Source of the DNA: Bog-756 sp963845485
Lineage (GTDB): Bacteria > Actinomycetota > Acidimicrobiia > Acidimicrobiales > RAAP-2
DNA: 64,000 nt
Direction of reading: 5' to 3'
Assembly: GCA_963845485.1 (NCBI GenBank)
Contig: CAWJSI010000016.1
Span: forward strand, 1-64,000
Positions 40,496-49,408 of this stretch are shown here, one piece after another. The notes beneath the pieces were generated by a model. That model was given only the letters and a program-made list of their open reading frames with translations, was not told the origin of the DNA and did not search any database. Position numbers and translations under genes: made by a program. Within the stretch, counting starts at the first letter, position 1. Each line of letters begins with the position of its first letter.

Positions 40496-41620
40496 ATGCC
40501 TCCCGAGAAGCCCCACTGGGCCGAGCTGTTCACCGAGGTCGTGACGTCCGGCCTGTGCACGGGGTGCGCCGGCTGCATCGTGGCGTGCCCCTATGACGTC
40601 TTGTCCTACGACGACACCGGCGGGAAGTACAAGCCGTTCCACATCGACACCGACGGCGGCCCCGAGAGCTGCACCCATGGCGTCAAGGGCTGCACCATGT
40701 GCACCCGCGCCTGTCCCCGCTTCCGCCTCTGGGAGCCCGAGATCGATACCCACCTCTTCGGCCGGGAGCGGACGCCCGACGAGGTGGCCGGGGTGTCCCA
40801 GGACATCCTGCTCGTCCGGGCCACCGACCCCGAGATCCTGGCCCAGGGCCAGGACGGCGGACTCGTCTCCGCCCTGCTCATCTGGGCTCTCGAACACGAC
40901 ATGATCGACGCGGCCCTCGTCTCCAACCTCGAGGGCGACGGGTCCACCTGGAAGGCCGTGCCGGGACTGGCCACCAACCGGGCCGAGGTGCTGGCGGCAT
41001 CGGGCTCCCGGTACACCTACTCGGCCAACCCGCTGGCCTATCCCCTGGCCATCGAGGCCGGGGCCGAACGCATCGCCCTGGTCGGCATGGGGTGCCAGGC
41101 GTCGGCCGCGCCCGTCATGAAGGCCAGGAAGGCCGGCAAGATCGCCCGGCGGCTCTCGTTGACCATCGGGCTCATGTGCTCGAAGACCTTCGACGACGCC
41201 ATCTTCCCCGAGCTGTTCGAGGCCAAGTACGGGATCGCCCGGGCCGACATCGAGAAGATGAACATCAAGGGCGTGTTCCAGGTGTGGACCCGGGACGGCG
41301 AATACCACGAGATTCCCTTGAAAGAAGCCCACGCCTGGACCCGCGAGGGGTGCAAGTCCTGTCCCGACTTCGCCGCCGAGCACGCCGACATCTCGACCGG
41401 GGGCATCGGGGCGTTCAACGACTGGACCCTCACGATGGTGCGGACCGACACCGGTCGGGAGCTGTTGGAGGGGATGATCGCCGACGGGGCGGTCGAGACG
41501 CGGCCCGGAGACGACGACCCCGGTGCCATCGCCCTCCTTCAGCGTCTGGCCCGGGTCAGCCGCCGTCGGTGGCCCGAGACGGCCGTCCCCATGCCCCGCC
41601 TCCTCCCCGACCCTGCGTGA
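40496..41620 (+). CDS. FrhB/FdhB-family iron-sulfur flavoprotein
   Basis: A 374-residue member of the coenzyme F420 hydrogenase/dehydrogenase beta-subunit family. Two 4Fe-4S motifs, CTGCAGCIVACP and CTHGVKGCTMCTRACP, lie in the first 80 residues, followed by the catalytic domain with GQDGGLVSALLIWALE and a late cluster segment EGCKSCPDF. Such proteins transfer electrons between F420 or flavin and a partner; the partner is not in this window. F420 use is known in actinobacteria and is consistent but unproven. Start ATG 40496. Confidence 0.85.
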   Translation: MPPEKPHWAELFTEVVTSGLCTGCAGCIVACPYDVLSYDDTGGKYKPFHIDTDGGPESCTHGVKGCTMCTRACPRFRLWEPEIDTHLFGRERTPDEVAGVSQDILLVRATDPEILAQGQDGGLVSALLIWALEHDMIDAALVSNLEGDGSTWKAVPGLATNRAEVLAASGSRYTYSANPLAYPLAIEAGAERIALVGMGCQASAAPVMKARKAGKIARRLSLTIGLMCSKTFDDAIFPELFEAKYGIARADIEKMNIKGVFQVWTRDGEYHEIPLKEAHAWTREGCKSCPDFAAEHADISTGGIGAFNDWTLTMVRTDTGRELLEGMIADGAVETRPGDDDPGAIALLQRLARVSRRRWPETAVPMPRLLPDPA

Positions 41621-41704
41621 CCAGGGGGCATTCGCACGTGAAAATCTCGTAATAATCGTTCGTTTGGGACCAAAGCCCCTGATTCGTACGGGGGCGCCGA
41701 CCTA

Positions 41705-41716
41705 GTCTGATCAGAC
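41705..41716. promoter_or_regulatory. palindrome upstream of the MMPL gene
   Basis: GTCTGATCAGAC is a perfect 12-base palindrome about 130 bases before the MMPL start, within a 220-base gene-free gap. This is the position and form of a repressor operator. No regulator gene adjoins. Confidence 0.4.
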
Positions 41717-41842
41717 AGGGGTCAGGCTCGAACCGCAGACCATCCGGCCCTGGCGACGTCCTCGTAGTGCCTGGTGCCGCACGCTTAGTGTTCGTACTCC
41801 GGGTGCCAAGGGGACCCACGTACGACCTTGGAGGATCAGCGC

Positions 41843-44260
41843 TTGTTCGCCGCCCTAGGACGGTTCACCGTACGGCGACGGTGGCCCATCATCGCCGGAT
41901 GGATCGTGGCCACGGTGCTGCTCATGGTCTGCCTCCCCTCGCTCTCGAGCGTCGAGAAGTCGTCCAACTCCCAGTTCCTGCCGGCTACGTCGCCCAGCGT
42001 CCGGGCCGACCAGCTGGCCCAACCGTTCAATCCCCAGACCACCTCGGCGGTGACGCTGGTGGCCTCGGCCGACCACGGCTCACTGAACGGGGCCGACGAC
42101 GCGGCAATCGTGCGGGCCGAACAGGCCATGCGCTCGATACCGCACGTGGTCTCGGTGGTGGACGAGGGCAACTCGGCCGACGGCCGGGCCCGGCGGGCCA
42201 TGGTGGAGCTGACGGTCCGGCCCGGTTCCTCCGACAAGGTCGCCACGGACACCGTGGCCGGCCTGCGCTCCACCTTCACCACCTCGGGCGTCCCGCCGGG
42301 ACTGTCCCTCCACCTCACCGGCGGGGTGGCCGCCGCCGTTGACCAGCAGAGCCAGAACGGGCACACCCAGACCCTCACCGAGCTGTTGTCGGTCCTGTTC
42401 ATCCTGGCCCTCTTGTTCCTCACGTTCCGGGCCCTGCTGGCCCCGTTCGTGGCCCTGCTGCCCTCCGTCGTGGCCATGTTCGCGGCGGGACCGGTGATCG
42501 CCGTCTCCGCCCACGTCGGCGTGCAGGTGTCGGACCTGACGCCCATCCTCTTGACCGTGGTCCTGCTCGGGGCGGGTACCGACTACGGGCTGTTTCTCAT
42601 CTTCCGGGTCCGAGAGGAGCTCCGCCGGGGCAAGCCCGTCGACGAGGCGGTCTCCTTCTCCTTGTGCAAGGTGGGCGAGTCGATCAGCTTCTCCGGGCTG
42701 ACCGTCATCGGGGCCCTCGCTGCGGTGGTCGTCGCCACCTTCGGCCTCTACCAGGGCCTGGGCCCGGCGCTGGCCATCGGGATCGCCGTGGCCCTCCTGG
42801 CCAACCTGACCCTCCTCCCCGCCCTGCTGGCCGTCCTCGGACGCAGTGTGTTCTGGCCCCGCATCCCCGCACCGGGCCAGCACAAAGGCGGTGCTTGGGG
42901 TCGGATCGCCGCCAAGGTGGTGGGGCGGCCGGTGCTCACACTCATCATCGGCCTGGTGATCTTCGGAGGCCTGGCCCTGTCCATGCTCGCCTACTCACCC
43001 TCGGGGTTCGGCGATCCCCCCGCGCCGGCCAGCTCGGATTCAGGCAGGGGTCAGACCACCCTGTCGACGGAGTTCCCCTCCTCGGACTCCGACCCGACCG
43101 CCGTCGTCTTCCACCTGCCCACTTCGGTGTGGAACGACCCCGAGGTGCTGTCCACGGCCCTCCACGGTCTGACCGCATCCAGCCAGTTCAACGCCGTCAC
43201 CAGTGTCCTCGACCCTGACGGCGTGGTGGTGACGGCTACCGAACTGGCCGATGCCCACCACCAGCTCGCCTCCTTCGGCCCGGCGGACCGGCTGCCGGTC
43301 GCCATTCCCCCCGGGGTCTCGCTCACCCCCGCCGAGTACACCGCCTACAAGGAGTCGGCCCAGTTCATCAGCGCCGACGGGACCACCGTCGAGTACCAGA
43401 CGTCGCTACGGGCCGGGCCCTCGACCAGCACGGCCGCCGCCGACGCCATCCCTGCCGTGCGCACGGTGGTCACCCAGGTGGCCCGGGACATCGGGGCCAC
43501 CTCGTCCGGCGTGGCGGGCTACGCGCCGGTGGCCGCTGACGTGGGCTCCATCTCCGGCAACGACCTGATGAGGATCATCCCCATCGTCATGATCGTCCTG
43601 GCCCTGCTGTTAGCCATCGTGCTGCGCAGCTTGGTGGCCCCCCTCTACCTGGTGGTGAGCGTGGGCCTCTCGTATCTGGCCTCCCTGGGTCTCGCCGTGC
43701 TCGTCTTCGAGCTCATCGGCGGGCAGGACGGCATCAACTTCGTACTGCCGTTCTTCATGTTCATCTTCATCATGGCGCTCGGCCAGGACTACAACATCCT
43801 GGTCATGACGCGCATCCGCGAGGAGGCCCACCACGCCCCCATCCGGGTGGCCGTCCGGCGGGCCGTGGAGGCGACCGGGACCACCGTCACCTCGGCCGGA
43901 CTCATCCTGGCCGGGACCTTCGGGGTGCTGACGGCGACAGGCGGGACCCAGGTCCAAGAGATCGGCCTCGGGCTGGCCGCCGGCATCCTCCTCGACACCT
44001 TCTTCGTCCGCACGTTGCTCGTCCCCTCGGTGGTGGTCCTCCTCGGCCGCTGGAACTGGTGGCCGTCCAAGCTCTCCCACGAGGACCACAGCCACGACGT
44101 CGTGCTCCCCGATCCGCCCGACGGTCCCGGTGAGCTGGGTGGCTTCGGGGGTCTCGGTGGCGAGGGCGGCCCCAACGGCCTCACCCCGTGTCCTGCCGGC
44201 GTGGCCCTCGAACTGCCGGACCGACCGCTCGTCGGAGCCGGAGTGGGAAGTTCTGACTGA
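41843..44260 (+). CDS. MMPL-family RND transporter
   Basis: An 805-residue membrane transporter with twelve predicted segments in two halves separated by large extracytoplasmic loops. The paired signatures GTDYGLFLIFRVREELRRG and GQDYNILVMTRIREEAHHA carry the proton-relay aspartates of MMPL proteins, which export lipids or siderophores in mycobacteria. I place the start at TTG 41843 because GGAGG (41830-41834) lies 8 bases before it; TTG 41828 overlaps that site. A Gly-rich C-terminal tail (GELGGFGGLGGEGGP) follows the last segment. Confidence 0.9.
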   Translation: MFAALGRFTVRRRWPIIAGWIVATVLLMVCLPSLSSVEKSSNSQFLPATSPSVRADQLAQPFNPQTTSAVTLVASADHGSLNGADDAAIVRAEQAMRSIPHVVSVVDEGNSADGRARRAMVELTVRPGSSDKVATDTVAGLRSTFTTSGVPPGLSLHLTGGVAAAVDQQSQNGHTQTLTELLSVLFILALLFLTFRALLAPFVALLPSVVAMFAAGPVIAVSAHVGVQVSDLTPILLTVVLLGAGTDYGLFLIFRVREELRRGKPVDEAVSFSLCKVGESISFSGLTVIGALAAVVVATFGLYQGLGPALAIGIAVALLANLTLLPALLAVLGRSVFWPRIPAPGQHKGGAWGRIAAKVVGRPVLTLIIGLVIFGGLALSMLAYSPSGFGDPPAPASSDSGRGQTTLSTEFPSSDSDPTAVVFHLPTSVWNDPEVLSTALHGLTASSQFNAVTSVLDPDGVVVTATELADAHHQLASFGPADRLPVAIPPGVSLTPAEYTAYKESAQFISADGTTVEYQTSLRAGPSTSTAAADAIPAVRTVVTQVARDIGATSSGVAGYAPVAADVGSISGNDLMRIIPIVMIVLALLLAIVLRSLVAPLYLVVSVGLSYLASLGLAVLVFELIGGQDGINFVLPFFMFIFIMALGQDYNILVMTRIREEAHHAPIRVAVRRAVEATGTTVTSAGLILAGTFGVLTATGGTQVQEIGLGLAAGILLDTFFVRTLLVPSVVVLLGRWNWWPSKLSHEDHSHDVVLPDPPDGPGELGGFGGLGGEGGPNGLTPCPAGVALELPDRPLVGAGVGSSD

Positions 44261-44392
44261 TCAGCAGGCCGCACCGAGATCGGTACGGCTCATTGCCTCA
44301 CCGATCAACCGCCGACCCGGGTCCGGCAGGGATTCCGACGGGTGGCGCACAGGTGGAGGAGGCCCGGCGGGGAGAGAGTACGGTGAACGGGC

Positions 44393-45055
44393 GTGGCCAG
44401 CCGAAAGAACCCTTCCCAACGTCCCACGGTGGTCCTGCTCGTCCGCCACGGGACGACGCCGACCACGGGGAAGGTGCTCCCCGGCCGGGCCGGCGGCCTG
44501 CACCTGTCCGACGAGGGACAGGCCCAGGCGGAGCGGGTGGCCGAGCGAATCGCCGCACTGGCCGGTACGGACCGTCCGGGCCCGGTGGCCGTCTACGCCT
44601 CGCCGCTCGAGCGGACAGCCGAGACAGCCAAGCCCATCGCCCGGAAGCTCGGGCTCCGGGTCCGCACCGAACGGGGACTCCTCGAGTGCGACTTCGGCCA
44701 GTGGACCGGGGCCAAGCTGGCGGTGCTGGCCAAGAAGCCCGAGTGGAATCAGGTGCAGCGGAGCCCGAGTGGGTTCCGGTTCCCGGGGGGCGAGTCCTTC
44801 CTCGAGATGCAGGCCCGGATCACCTCGGCCATAGGCGGGCTGGTGCAACTCCATCCGGGCGAGACCATCGTCTGTGTGTCCCACGCCGATCCGATCAAGG
44901 CCGCCGTCGCCGCGGCCGCCGGCACCCCGCTCGACCTGTTCCAGCGGCTCAGCGTGTCACCGTGCTCGGTCTCGGTGGTGGCCTACGGAACGGCGGGTCC
45001 CCACGTACTTGCCGTCAACTCCACCGGCGCCCTCGGCGAGCTGGCCATCTCATGA
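44393..45055 (+). CDS. histidine phosphatase-family protein (MSMEG_4193 type)
   Basis: A 220-residue phosphoglycerate-mutase-fold phosphatase. The phosphoacceptor motif is LLVRHGTT, and a second catalytic region holds ASPLERTAETAKPIA, with the late histidine in VCVSHADPIKAAV. It is the first of three coupled genes (with DUF3090 and SCO1664-family proteins) that occur together in many actinobacteria. The specific substrate is not known. Start GTG 44393; the stop overlaps the next ATG. Confidence 0.88.
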   Translation: MASRKNPSQRPTVVLLVRHGTTPTTGKVLPGRAGGLHLSDEGQAQAERVAERIAALAGTDRPGPVAVYASPLERTAETAKPIARKLGLRVRTERGLLECDFGQWTGAKLAVLAKKPEWNQVQRSPSGFRFPGGESFLEMQARITSAIGGLVQLHPGETIVCVSHADPIKAAVAAAAGTPLDLFQRLSVSPCSVSVVAYGTAGPHVLAVNSTGALGELAIS

Positions 45056-45549
45056 GTGAGGGCTACGACCTCTCGGCGCCCGAGCGGATCACCGTCGGCA
45101 CCGTCGGACCGGTCGGCGACCGGCTGTTCCTCCTCCAGTGCCGACAAGGGCCCACGCTGTTGACCCTGAAGATCGAGAAGCAGCAGGTGGCGGTGGTGGC
45201 CGACTACCTGGCCCGCATCGTGAAGGACCAGTCCCGACCCGGCCACCTCCCCGACGCGCTCGAGCTGGAGGAGCCCACCGACCCGGCCTGGGTGGTCGGC
45301 ACCGTCGGGGTCTCCTATGACGACACCGACGACCGGGTCATCCTGGTCATCGAGGAACTGGTCCCCGAAGACGAGACCGGAGCCATCGCCCGGCTGTCCA
45401 TCTCCCGCGAGCAGGCGGCGGCCTTCGCCATCCAGGCCACCCGGCTCGTCGAGTCGGGCCGACCTCCTTGTCCGCTCTGTGGCTCCCCGCTTGATCCGTC
45501 GGGACACGAGTGCCCACGGACCAACGGCCACCGTCCCCCGGCGGTGTGA
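45052..45549 (+). CDS. DUF3090 protein with C-terminal zinc-ribbon-like tail
   Basis: A 165-residue protein of family DUF3090. The core runs from RITVGTVGPVGDRLFLLQC through IEKQQVAVVADYLARIVKD to the acidic VIEELVPEDE. The tail has CPLCGSPLDPSGHECPRTNGH, a probable metal-binding ribbon. ATG 45052 overlaps the phosphatase stop. Biochemical function unknown; always considered with its two neighbours. Confidence 0.88.
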   Translation: MSEGYDLSAPERITVGTVGPVGDRLFLLQCRQGPTLLTLKIEKQQVAVVADYLARIVKDQSRPGHLPDALELEEPTDPAWVVGTVGVSYDDTDDRVILVIEELVPEDETGAIARLSISREQAAAFAIQATRLVESGRPPCPLCGSPLDPSGHECPRTNGHRPPAV

Positions 45550-46328
45550 ACGGCTGGAGCCCAACGGTTGGACCGGGGCTCGAGTCGATCCCCGACCTCC
45601 TCCACCGGAGCGACCTGTCGGTGGTGGGTCGGCTGCCGTGGAGCTCCAATCTGACCTTTCTGGTCGCCCTGGAGCCCGAAGGCGGAGCGGAGCCGGACCA
45701 CCCGTTCGATGACGACGCCGCGGGCGACACCACCGACGCCCTCCAGGCCGTGTACAAACCGGCCTCGGGGGAGCAGTCCCTGTGGGACTTCCCCGACGGC
45801 CTCTACCGCCGCGAGGTGGCGGCCTACGCCCTCTCCGAGGCGCTGGGCTGGGGACTCGTTCCCCCGACGGTCGAACGGCACGACGGCCCGTTCGGCTCGG
45901 GGTCACTCCAGTTGTTCGTGGCCGCCGACTACGAGCAGCACTACTTCACCCTGTTCGAGGAGGGCGGCCATCTCGACACGCTCCAGATGATGTGCGTCTT
46001 CGACATCGTGGCCAACAACGCCGACCGCAAGAGCGGCCACGTGCTCATCGGCGACGACGGCAGGCTGTGGGGGATCGACCACGGGCTCTGCTTCCACCGC
46101 CAACCGAAGCTGCGCACGGTGATCTGGGACTTCGCCGACGAGGAGGTCCCCGCCCACCTGCTCGCCGCCGTCGAACCGCTGGCGAGAGACCTCCCCGACG
46201 AACTCGGTCGCCTACTCGACGACGACGAGCGTTCGGCGCTGTCCGACCGGGTGGCCCGTCTTGTCCACACGGCCACGTTTCCTGAACCCCTGGGCGACCG
46301 ACCGCCCTATCCCTGGCCCCTCGTCTGA
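45546..46328 (+). CDS. SCO1664-family protein, PI3/4-kinase-like fold
   Basis: A 260-residue protein resembling the phosphatidylinositol-kinase-like SCO1664 family. Motifs are QAVYKPASGEQSLWDFP (nucleotide lysine), YRREVAAYALSEALGW, and the catalytic-loop-like FDIVANNADRKSGH with metal-binding WGIDHGLCFH. Start GTG 45546 overlaps the DUF3090 stop in GTGA; GTG 45510 would overlap by 40 bases. With an upstream phosphatase and DUF3090 it suggests a small kinase/phosphatase system of unknown target. Confidence 0.83.
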   Translation: MNGWSPTVGPGLESIPDLLHRSDLSVVGRLPWSSNLTFLVALEPEGGAEPDHPFDDDAAGDTTDALQAVYKPASGEQSLWDFPDGLYRREVAAYALSEALGWGLVPPTVERHDGPFGSGSLQLFVAADYEQHYFTLFEEGGHLDTLQMMCVFDIVANNADRKSGHVLIGDDGRLWGIDHGLCFHRQPKLRTVIWDFADEEVPAHLLAAVEPLARDLPDELGRLLDDDERSALSDRVARLVHTATFPEPLGDRPPYPWPLV

Positions 46329-46342
46329 CGACCGGTTGCCGG

Positions 46343-48148
46343 TCAGTGCACCGACGACTTGGGGAGTGGCTGGTCGAGCGCCTGGACCAGGAGCGAGGCG
46401 TAGTACTTGGCGCCGTCGGGATCGAGGTGCACCCCGTCGGGATAGAAGTACTGGGGATAGTTGGCGCTGTCCGCCGCCCAATCCACCAGGACCGTGTTGG
46501 GGTAGGACTGGGCCACGCTGGCGATGCTGTCGTTGACCTGCTGCTGCCATGGCCGGGGCACGTGGGTGTTGACCAGCACCACGCGCTGGGCCGGCCCCAG
46601 GGCGTCGAGCAGGGCGGTCAGCTGAGCCGACGAGAAGGGGCCGTTCGTGCCCAGCTCGATGATCAGCCGTTTGCCCACGGCTCCCTCCGACTTCAGCTGG
46701 GGCACCGCCGCCTGGACCTGGGTGAGCTGCTGTCCGACCTGGGCGTCGATGGCGATGCCGGGCAGCGACGTCTGCAGGTAGGGAGCGGCGTCGACCATGA
46801 TCGAGTCCCCGATGGCGGTCACCCCCGCACCCGGAGGCGGGACGGTCGTCGTGGTCGAGGAGGCGGACGGCGCGGTCACATGGGGCTGGACGTGGGGGAC
46901 GATCCTCGTCACCCGGGGGATCGGGTAGGCGGCCGATGCCGACACCAGCCCGACCAACCCGACCGTGCAGACCACGGCGTTGAAGGCAACCGCCCCGGCC
47001 AGCACCCAACCCGCCGGCTTCAGGTGGGGCGGGACCCACTGGTGGCTCCTGATGCGCTGCCACTGACGCCCCAACGCACCGTGCCGGACCGGCTGCTCGA
47101 TGAACCGCCAGGACAGGGCGGCGAGCACCAGGGTGGCGGCGATCTGCAGGATGGCCCGCACGATGCTCGGGGGGGCGTCGAGCGGCGACGTGAGCACGAT
47201 CACCGGGTAGTGCCACAGATAGATCCCGTAGGACCGCTCCCCCACCCAACGCAGCGGTTCCCATCCGAGGATCGTCTCCAAGTGTGACCCGGGATGGATG
47301 GTCACGGCGATGAGCATGGCGGTGAGCAGGGCCAGAAGGAGCATGCCCCCCTCGTACAAGAACGAGTCGTACTGGCTGGTCAGCCAGAACATGAGGAAGA
47401 TGCCGAGGAGGGACACCCCGCCCACCGCGTCGAGCAGCCGCCGGGCGTTCACGGTGACCGGGGCGAAGACCTGGTTGCGGGGAAGCACCATGGCCAGGGC
47501 CGCTCCGATGAGGAGGGCGAAGACCCGGGTGTCGGTGCCGTCGTAGACACGGGTCGGGTCCCCGTCGGGCACGTACAGGATGCCCATCTCGATGGCCGAG
47601 GCCGCCGCGGCGACCAGCGTGAGGACGATCATCGTCCGGCGGTTGTGGAGGAACTTCATGGCGGCCAGGACCAACAGGGGCCAGATCAGATAGAACTGCT
47701 CCTCGATCGAGAGCGACCACAGATGCCCGAGCGGGGAGGGTGGCCCGAACTTGGCGAAGTACGAGACGTGGTGGAAGATGAACCACCAGTTGCTGAAGTA
47801 GAAGATCCCCGAGGGCAGGTCGGAGCGCAGGGCGGCCAGTTGGCTGCGGTCGAACAGCGTGGCCCAGCCGACGGTGACGAACAGGACGACGAAGAGAGCA
47901 GGCAGTAGCCGCCGGGCCCGCCGCAGCCAGAACTGCCCGAGGGCGATCCCCTGGTGGCGGCGGTACTCGGCCAGCAGCAGGTCGGTGATGAGGTAGCCCG
48001 ACAGCACGAAGAACACCTGGACGCCGAGCAACCCCCCCGAGGCCCACCCGAAGTTGAGGTGGAAGACGATGACCGACAGGACGGCGATGGCCCGGATCCC
48101 GTCGAGGCCGGGGAGGTAGGGGCTGGTGCCCTCGATCGGCCTAGGCAT
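46343..48148 (-). CDS. acyltransferase-3 fused to SGNH hydrolase domain (OafA-like)
   Basis: A 601-residue membrane O-acyltransferase. The first 380 residues hold about ten membrane segments with the AT3 motifs YLPGLDGIRAIAVLSVIVFH, FFVLSGYLITDLLL and RRARRLLPALFVV. The extracellular C-terminus is an SGNH domain with AIGDSIMVDA, ELGTNG and YPDGVHLDPDG. Such fusions add acetyl groups to peptidoglycan or surface polysaccharides; the acceptor is unknown. A Thr/Pro linker (SSTTTTVPPPG) joins the two parts. Convergent with the SCO1664-family gene. Confidence 0.92.
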   Translation of the reverse strand: MPRPIEGTSPYLPGLDGIRAIAVLSVIVFHLNFGWASGGLLGVQVFFVLSGYLITDLLLAEYRRHQGIALGQFWLRRARRLLPALFVVLFVTVGWATLFDRSQLAALRSDLPSGIFYFSNWWFIFHHVSYFAKFGPPSPLGHLWSLSIEEQFYLIWPLLVLAAMKFLHNRRTMIVLTLVAAAASAIEMGILYVPDGDPTRVYDGTDTRVFALLIGAALAMVLPRNQVFAPVTVNARRLLDAVGGVSLLGIFLMFWLTSQYDSFLYEGGMLLLALLTAMLIAVTIHPGSHLETILGWEPLRWVGERSYGIYLWHYPVIVLTSPLDAPPSIVRAILQIAATLVLAALSWRFIEQPVRHGALGRQWQRIRSHQWVPPHLKPAGWVLAGAVAFNAVVCTVGLVGLVSASAAYPIPRVTRIVPHVQPHVTAPSASSTTTTVPPPGAGVTAIGDSIMVDAAPYLQTSLPGIAIDAQVGQQLTQVQAAVPQLKSEGAVGKRLIIELGTNGPFSSAQLTALLDALGPAQRVVLVNTHVPRPWQQQVNDSIASVAQSYPNTVLVDWAADSANYPQYFYPDGVHLDPDGAKYYASLLVQALDQPLPKSSVH

Positions 48149-48381
48149 GCGACCTAGCGATCGACAGACCGGTTACCGGGTTCCACGAACCGTCGCGGCT
48201 CACGTCAGGGGACGGATGACTGCGGCGACGGTAGGAGGCGAGGTTCACACCTGGGGGATCTGTGCACGAGAAGGACGCTGAAGTCCCAGTATGGCACGCC
48301 CGCCCCGAAAAACGGGACCTCCCCGCGGCCCGCCGCCACGCTCATGCCGCCGGCCGGTCAACGCCCGTCAGACGGGTGTGA

Positions 48382-48409
48382 GGTCCGGCCGGCCGAGGCC
48401 AGCCGGACC
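48382..48409 (-). terminator. hairpin downstream of etfBA
   Basis: GGTCCGGC and GCCGGACC form an 8-pair stem with a 12-base loop, 5 bases after the etfA stop on the minus strand. No T-run follows. The rest of the gap to 48,149 holds nothing recognisable. Confidence 0.45.
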
Positions 48410-48413
48410 CGGA

Positions 48414-49385
48414 TTACCCCCGGGCCTTCAGAGCCTCGATCAGTTGCGGCAGGACCTTGTGCACGTCGCCGACGATCCCGAGATCCGCCACCGAGAAGAT
48501 GGGGGCGTCCTGGTCCTTGTTGATGGCCACGATGTTCTTCGAGTTCTTCATGCCCACCAGGTGCTGGGTGGCACCCGAGATACCACAGGCCACGTACACC
48601 GTCGGCTTCACGGTCTTACCCGTCTGGCCGACCTGGTGGGAGTAGGGCACCCAGCCGGCGTCGACGATGGCCCGGCTGGCACCGGGAGCACCCTTCAGCA
48701 GTCCGGCCAGCTCCTCGATGAGGGCGTACTGGTCCTTCTCGCCCAGCCCGCGCCCGCCCGAGACGACCACGTTGGCCTCGTCCAGCTTGGGGCCGGTGCG
48801 CTCCTCCACATGCCGGGAGACGATCTTGGCGGCACCGGTGGCACCGGTGTCGGGGGCCGGCGACGCCACCACGTTGGCCGGGCCTCCTCCGGAGGATTCG
48901 GCTGCGAAGGACTTGGCCCGGACCACGAAGATCTGGGGGCCTTCGCCGGTGAACTTGGCCGTGAGGACCTGGCTGCCACCGAAGATGGCGTGCTCGGAGA
49001 CGAGGCCACCGTCACCGGCCGTGAGGCCGACCACGTTGGTCAGGACGGGACGGTCCAGCTTCACCGACAGCCGGCCGGCGATGTCCCGGCCGTCGTAGGT
49101 GGCCGGGAAGAGGACAGCATCGGGACCGTTCCCGGCCGAGGTGGCAGCGGCGATGGTGGCCGCCACCGGCGCTCCGGGGAGCGAGCCGGCGAGGTCGCCC
49201 ACGTCGTAGACGGTGGTGACCCCGTAGTCGCCCAACGTGCCGGCGACCGAGGCGGTGGCGTCGCCGTAGGCCACGGCTTCGACGGTGCTGCCCAGCTGGC
49301 GGGCGGCGGTGATGAGCTCGAGGGATGTGGTGGTGGGTGCCCCGTCCGCTACTTCGGCGAGGACCCAGATCTTGTCGACAGACAT
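48414..49385 (-). CDS. etfA: electron transfer flavoprotein alpha subunit
   Basis: A 323-residue FAD-binding subunit of ETF, which takes electrons from acyl-CoA dehydrogenases to the respiratory chain. The N-terminal domain is followed by the conserved FAD domain with VSGGRGLGEKDQYALIEELA, GWVPYSHQVGQTGKTVKP, YVACGISGATQHLVGM and INKDQDAPIF. It follows etfB by 23 bases. A likely electron donor, the acyl-CoA dehydrogenase, is encoded at 5854-7008. Confidence 0.95.
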   Translation of the reverse strand: MSVDKIWVLAEVADGAPTTTSLELITAARQLGSTVEAVAYGDATASVAGTLGDYGVTTVYDVGDLAGSLPGAPVAATIAAATSAGNGPDAVLFPATYDGRDIAGRLSVKLDRPVLTNVVGLTAGDGGLVSEHAIFGGSQVLTAKFTGEGPQIFVVRAKSFAAESSGGGPANVVASPAPDTGATGAAKIVSRHVEERTGPKLDEANVVVSGGRGLGEKDQYALIEELAGLLKGAPGASRAIVDAGWVPYSHQVGQTGKTVKPTVYVACGISGATQHLVGMKNSKNIVAINKDQDAPIFSVADLGIVGDVHKVLPQLIEALKARG

Positions 49386-49408
49386 GTGTTCGTGTTCTCC
49401 TACCGGTC

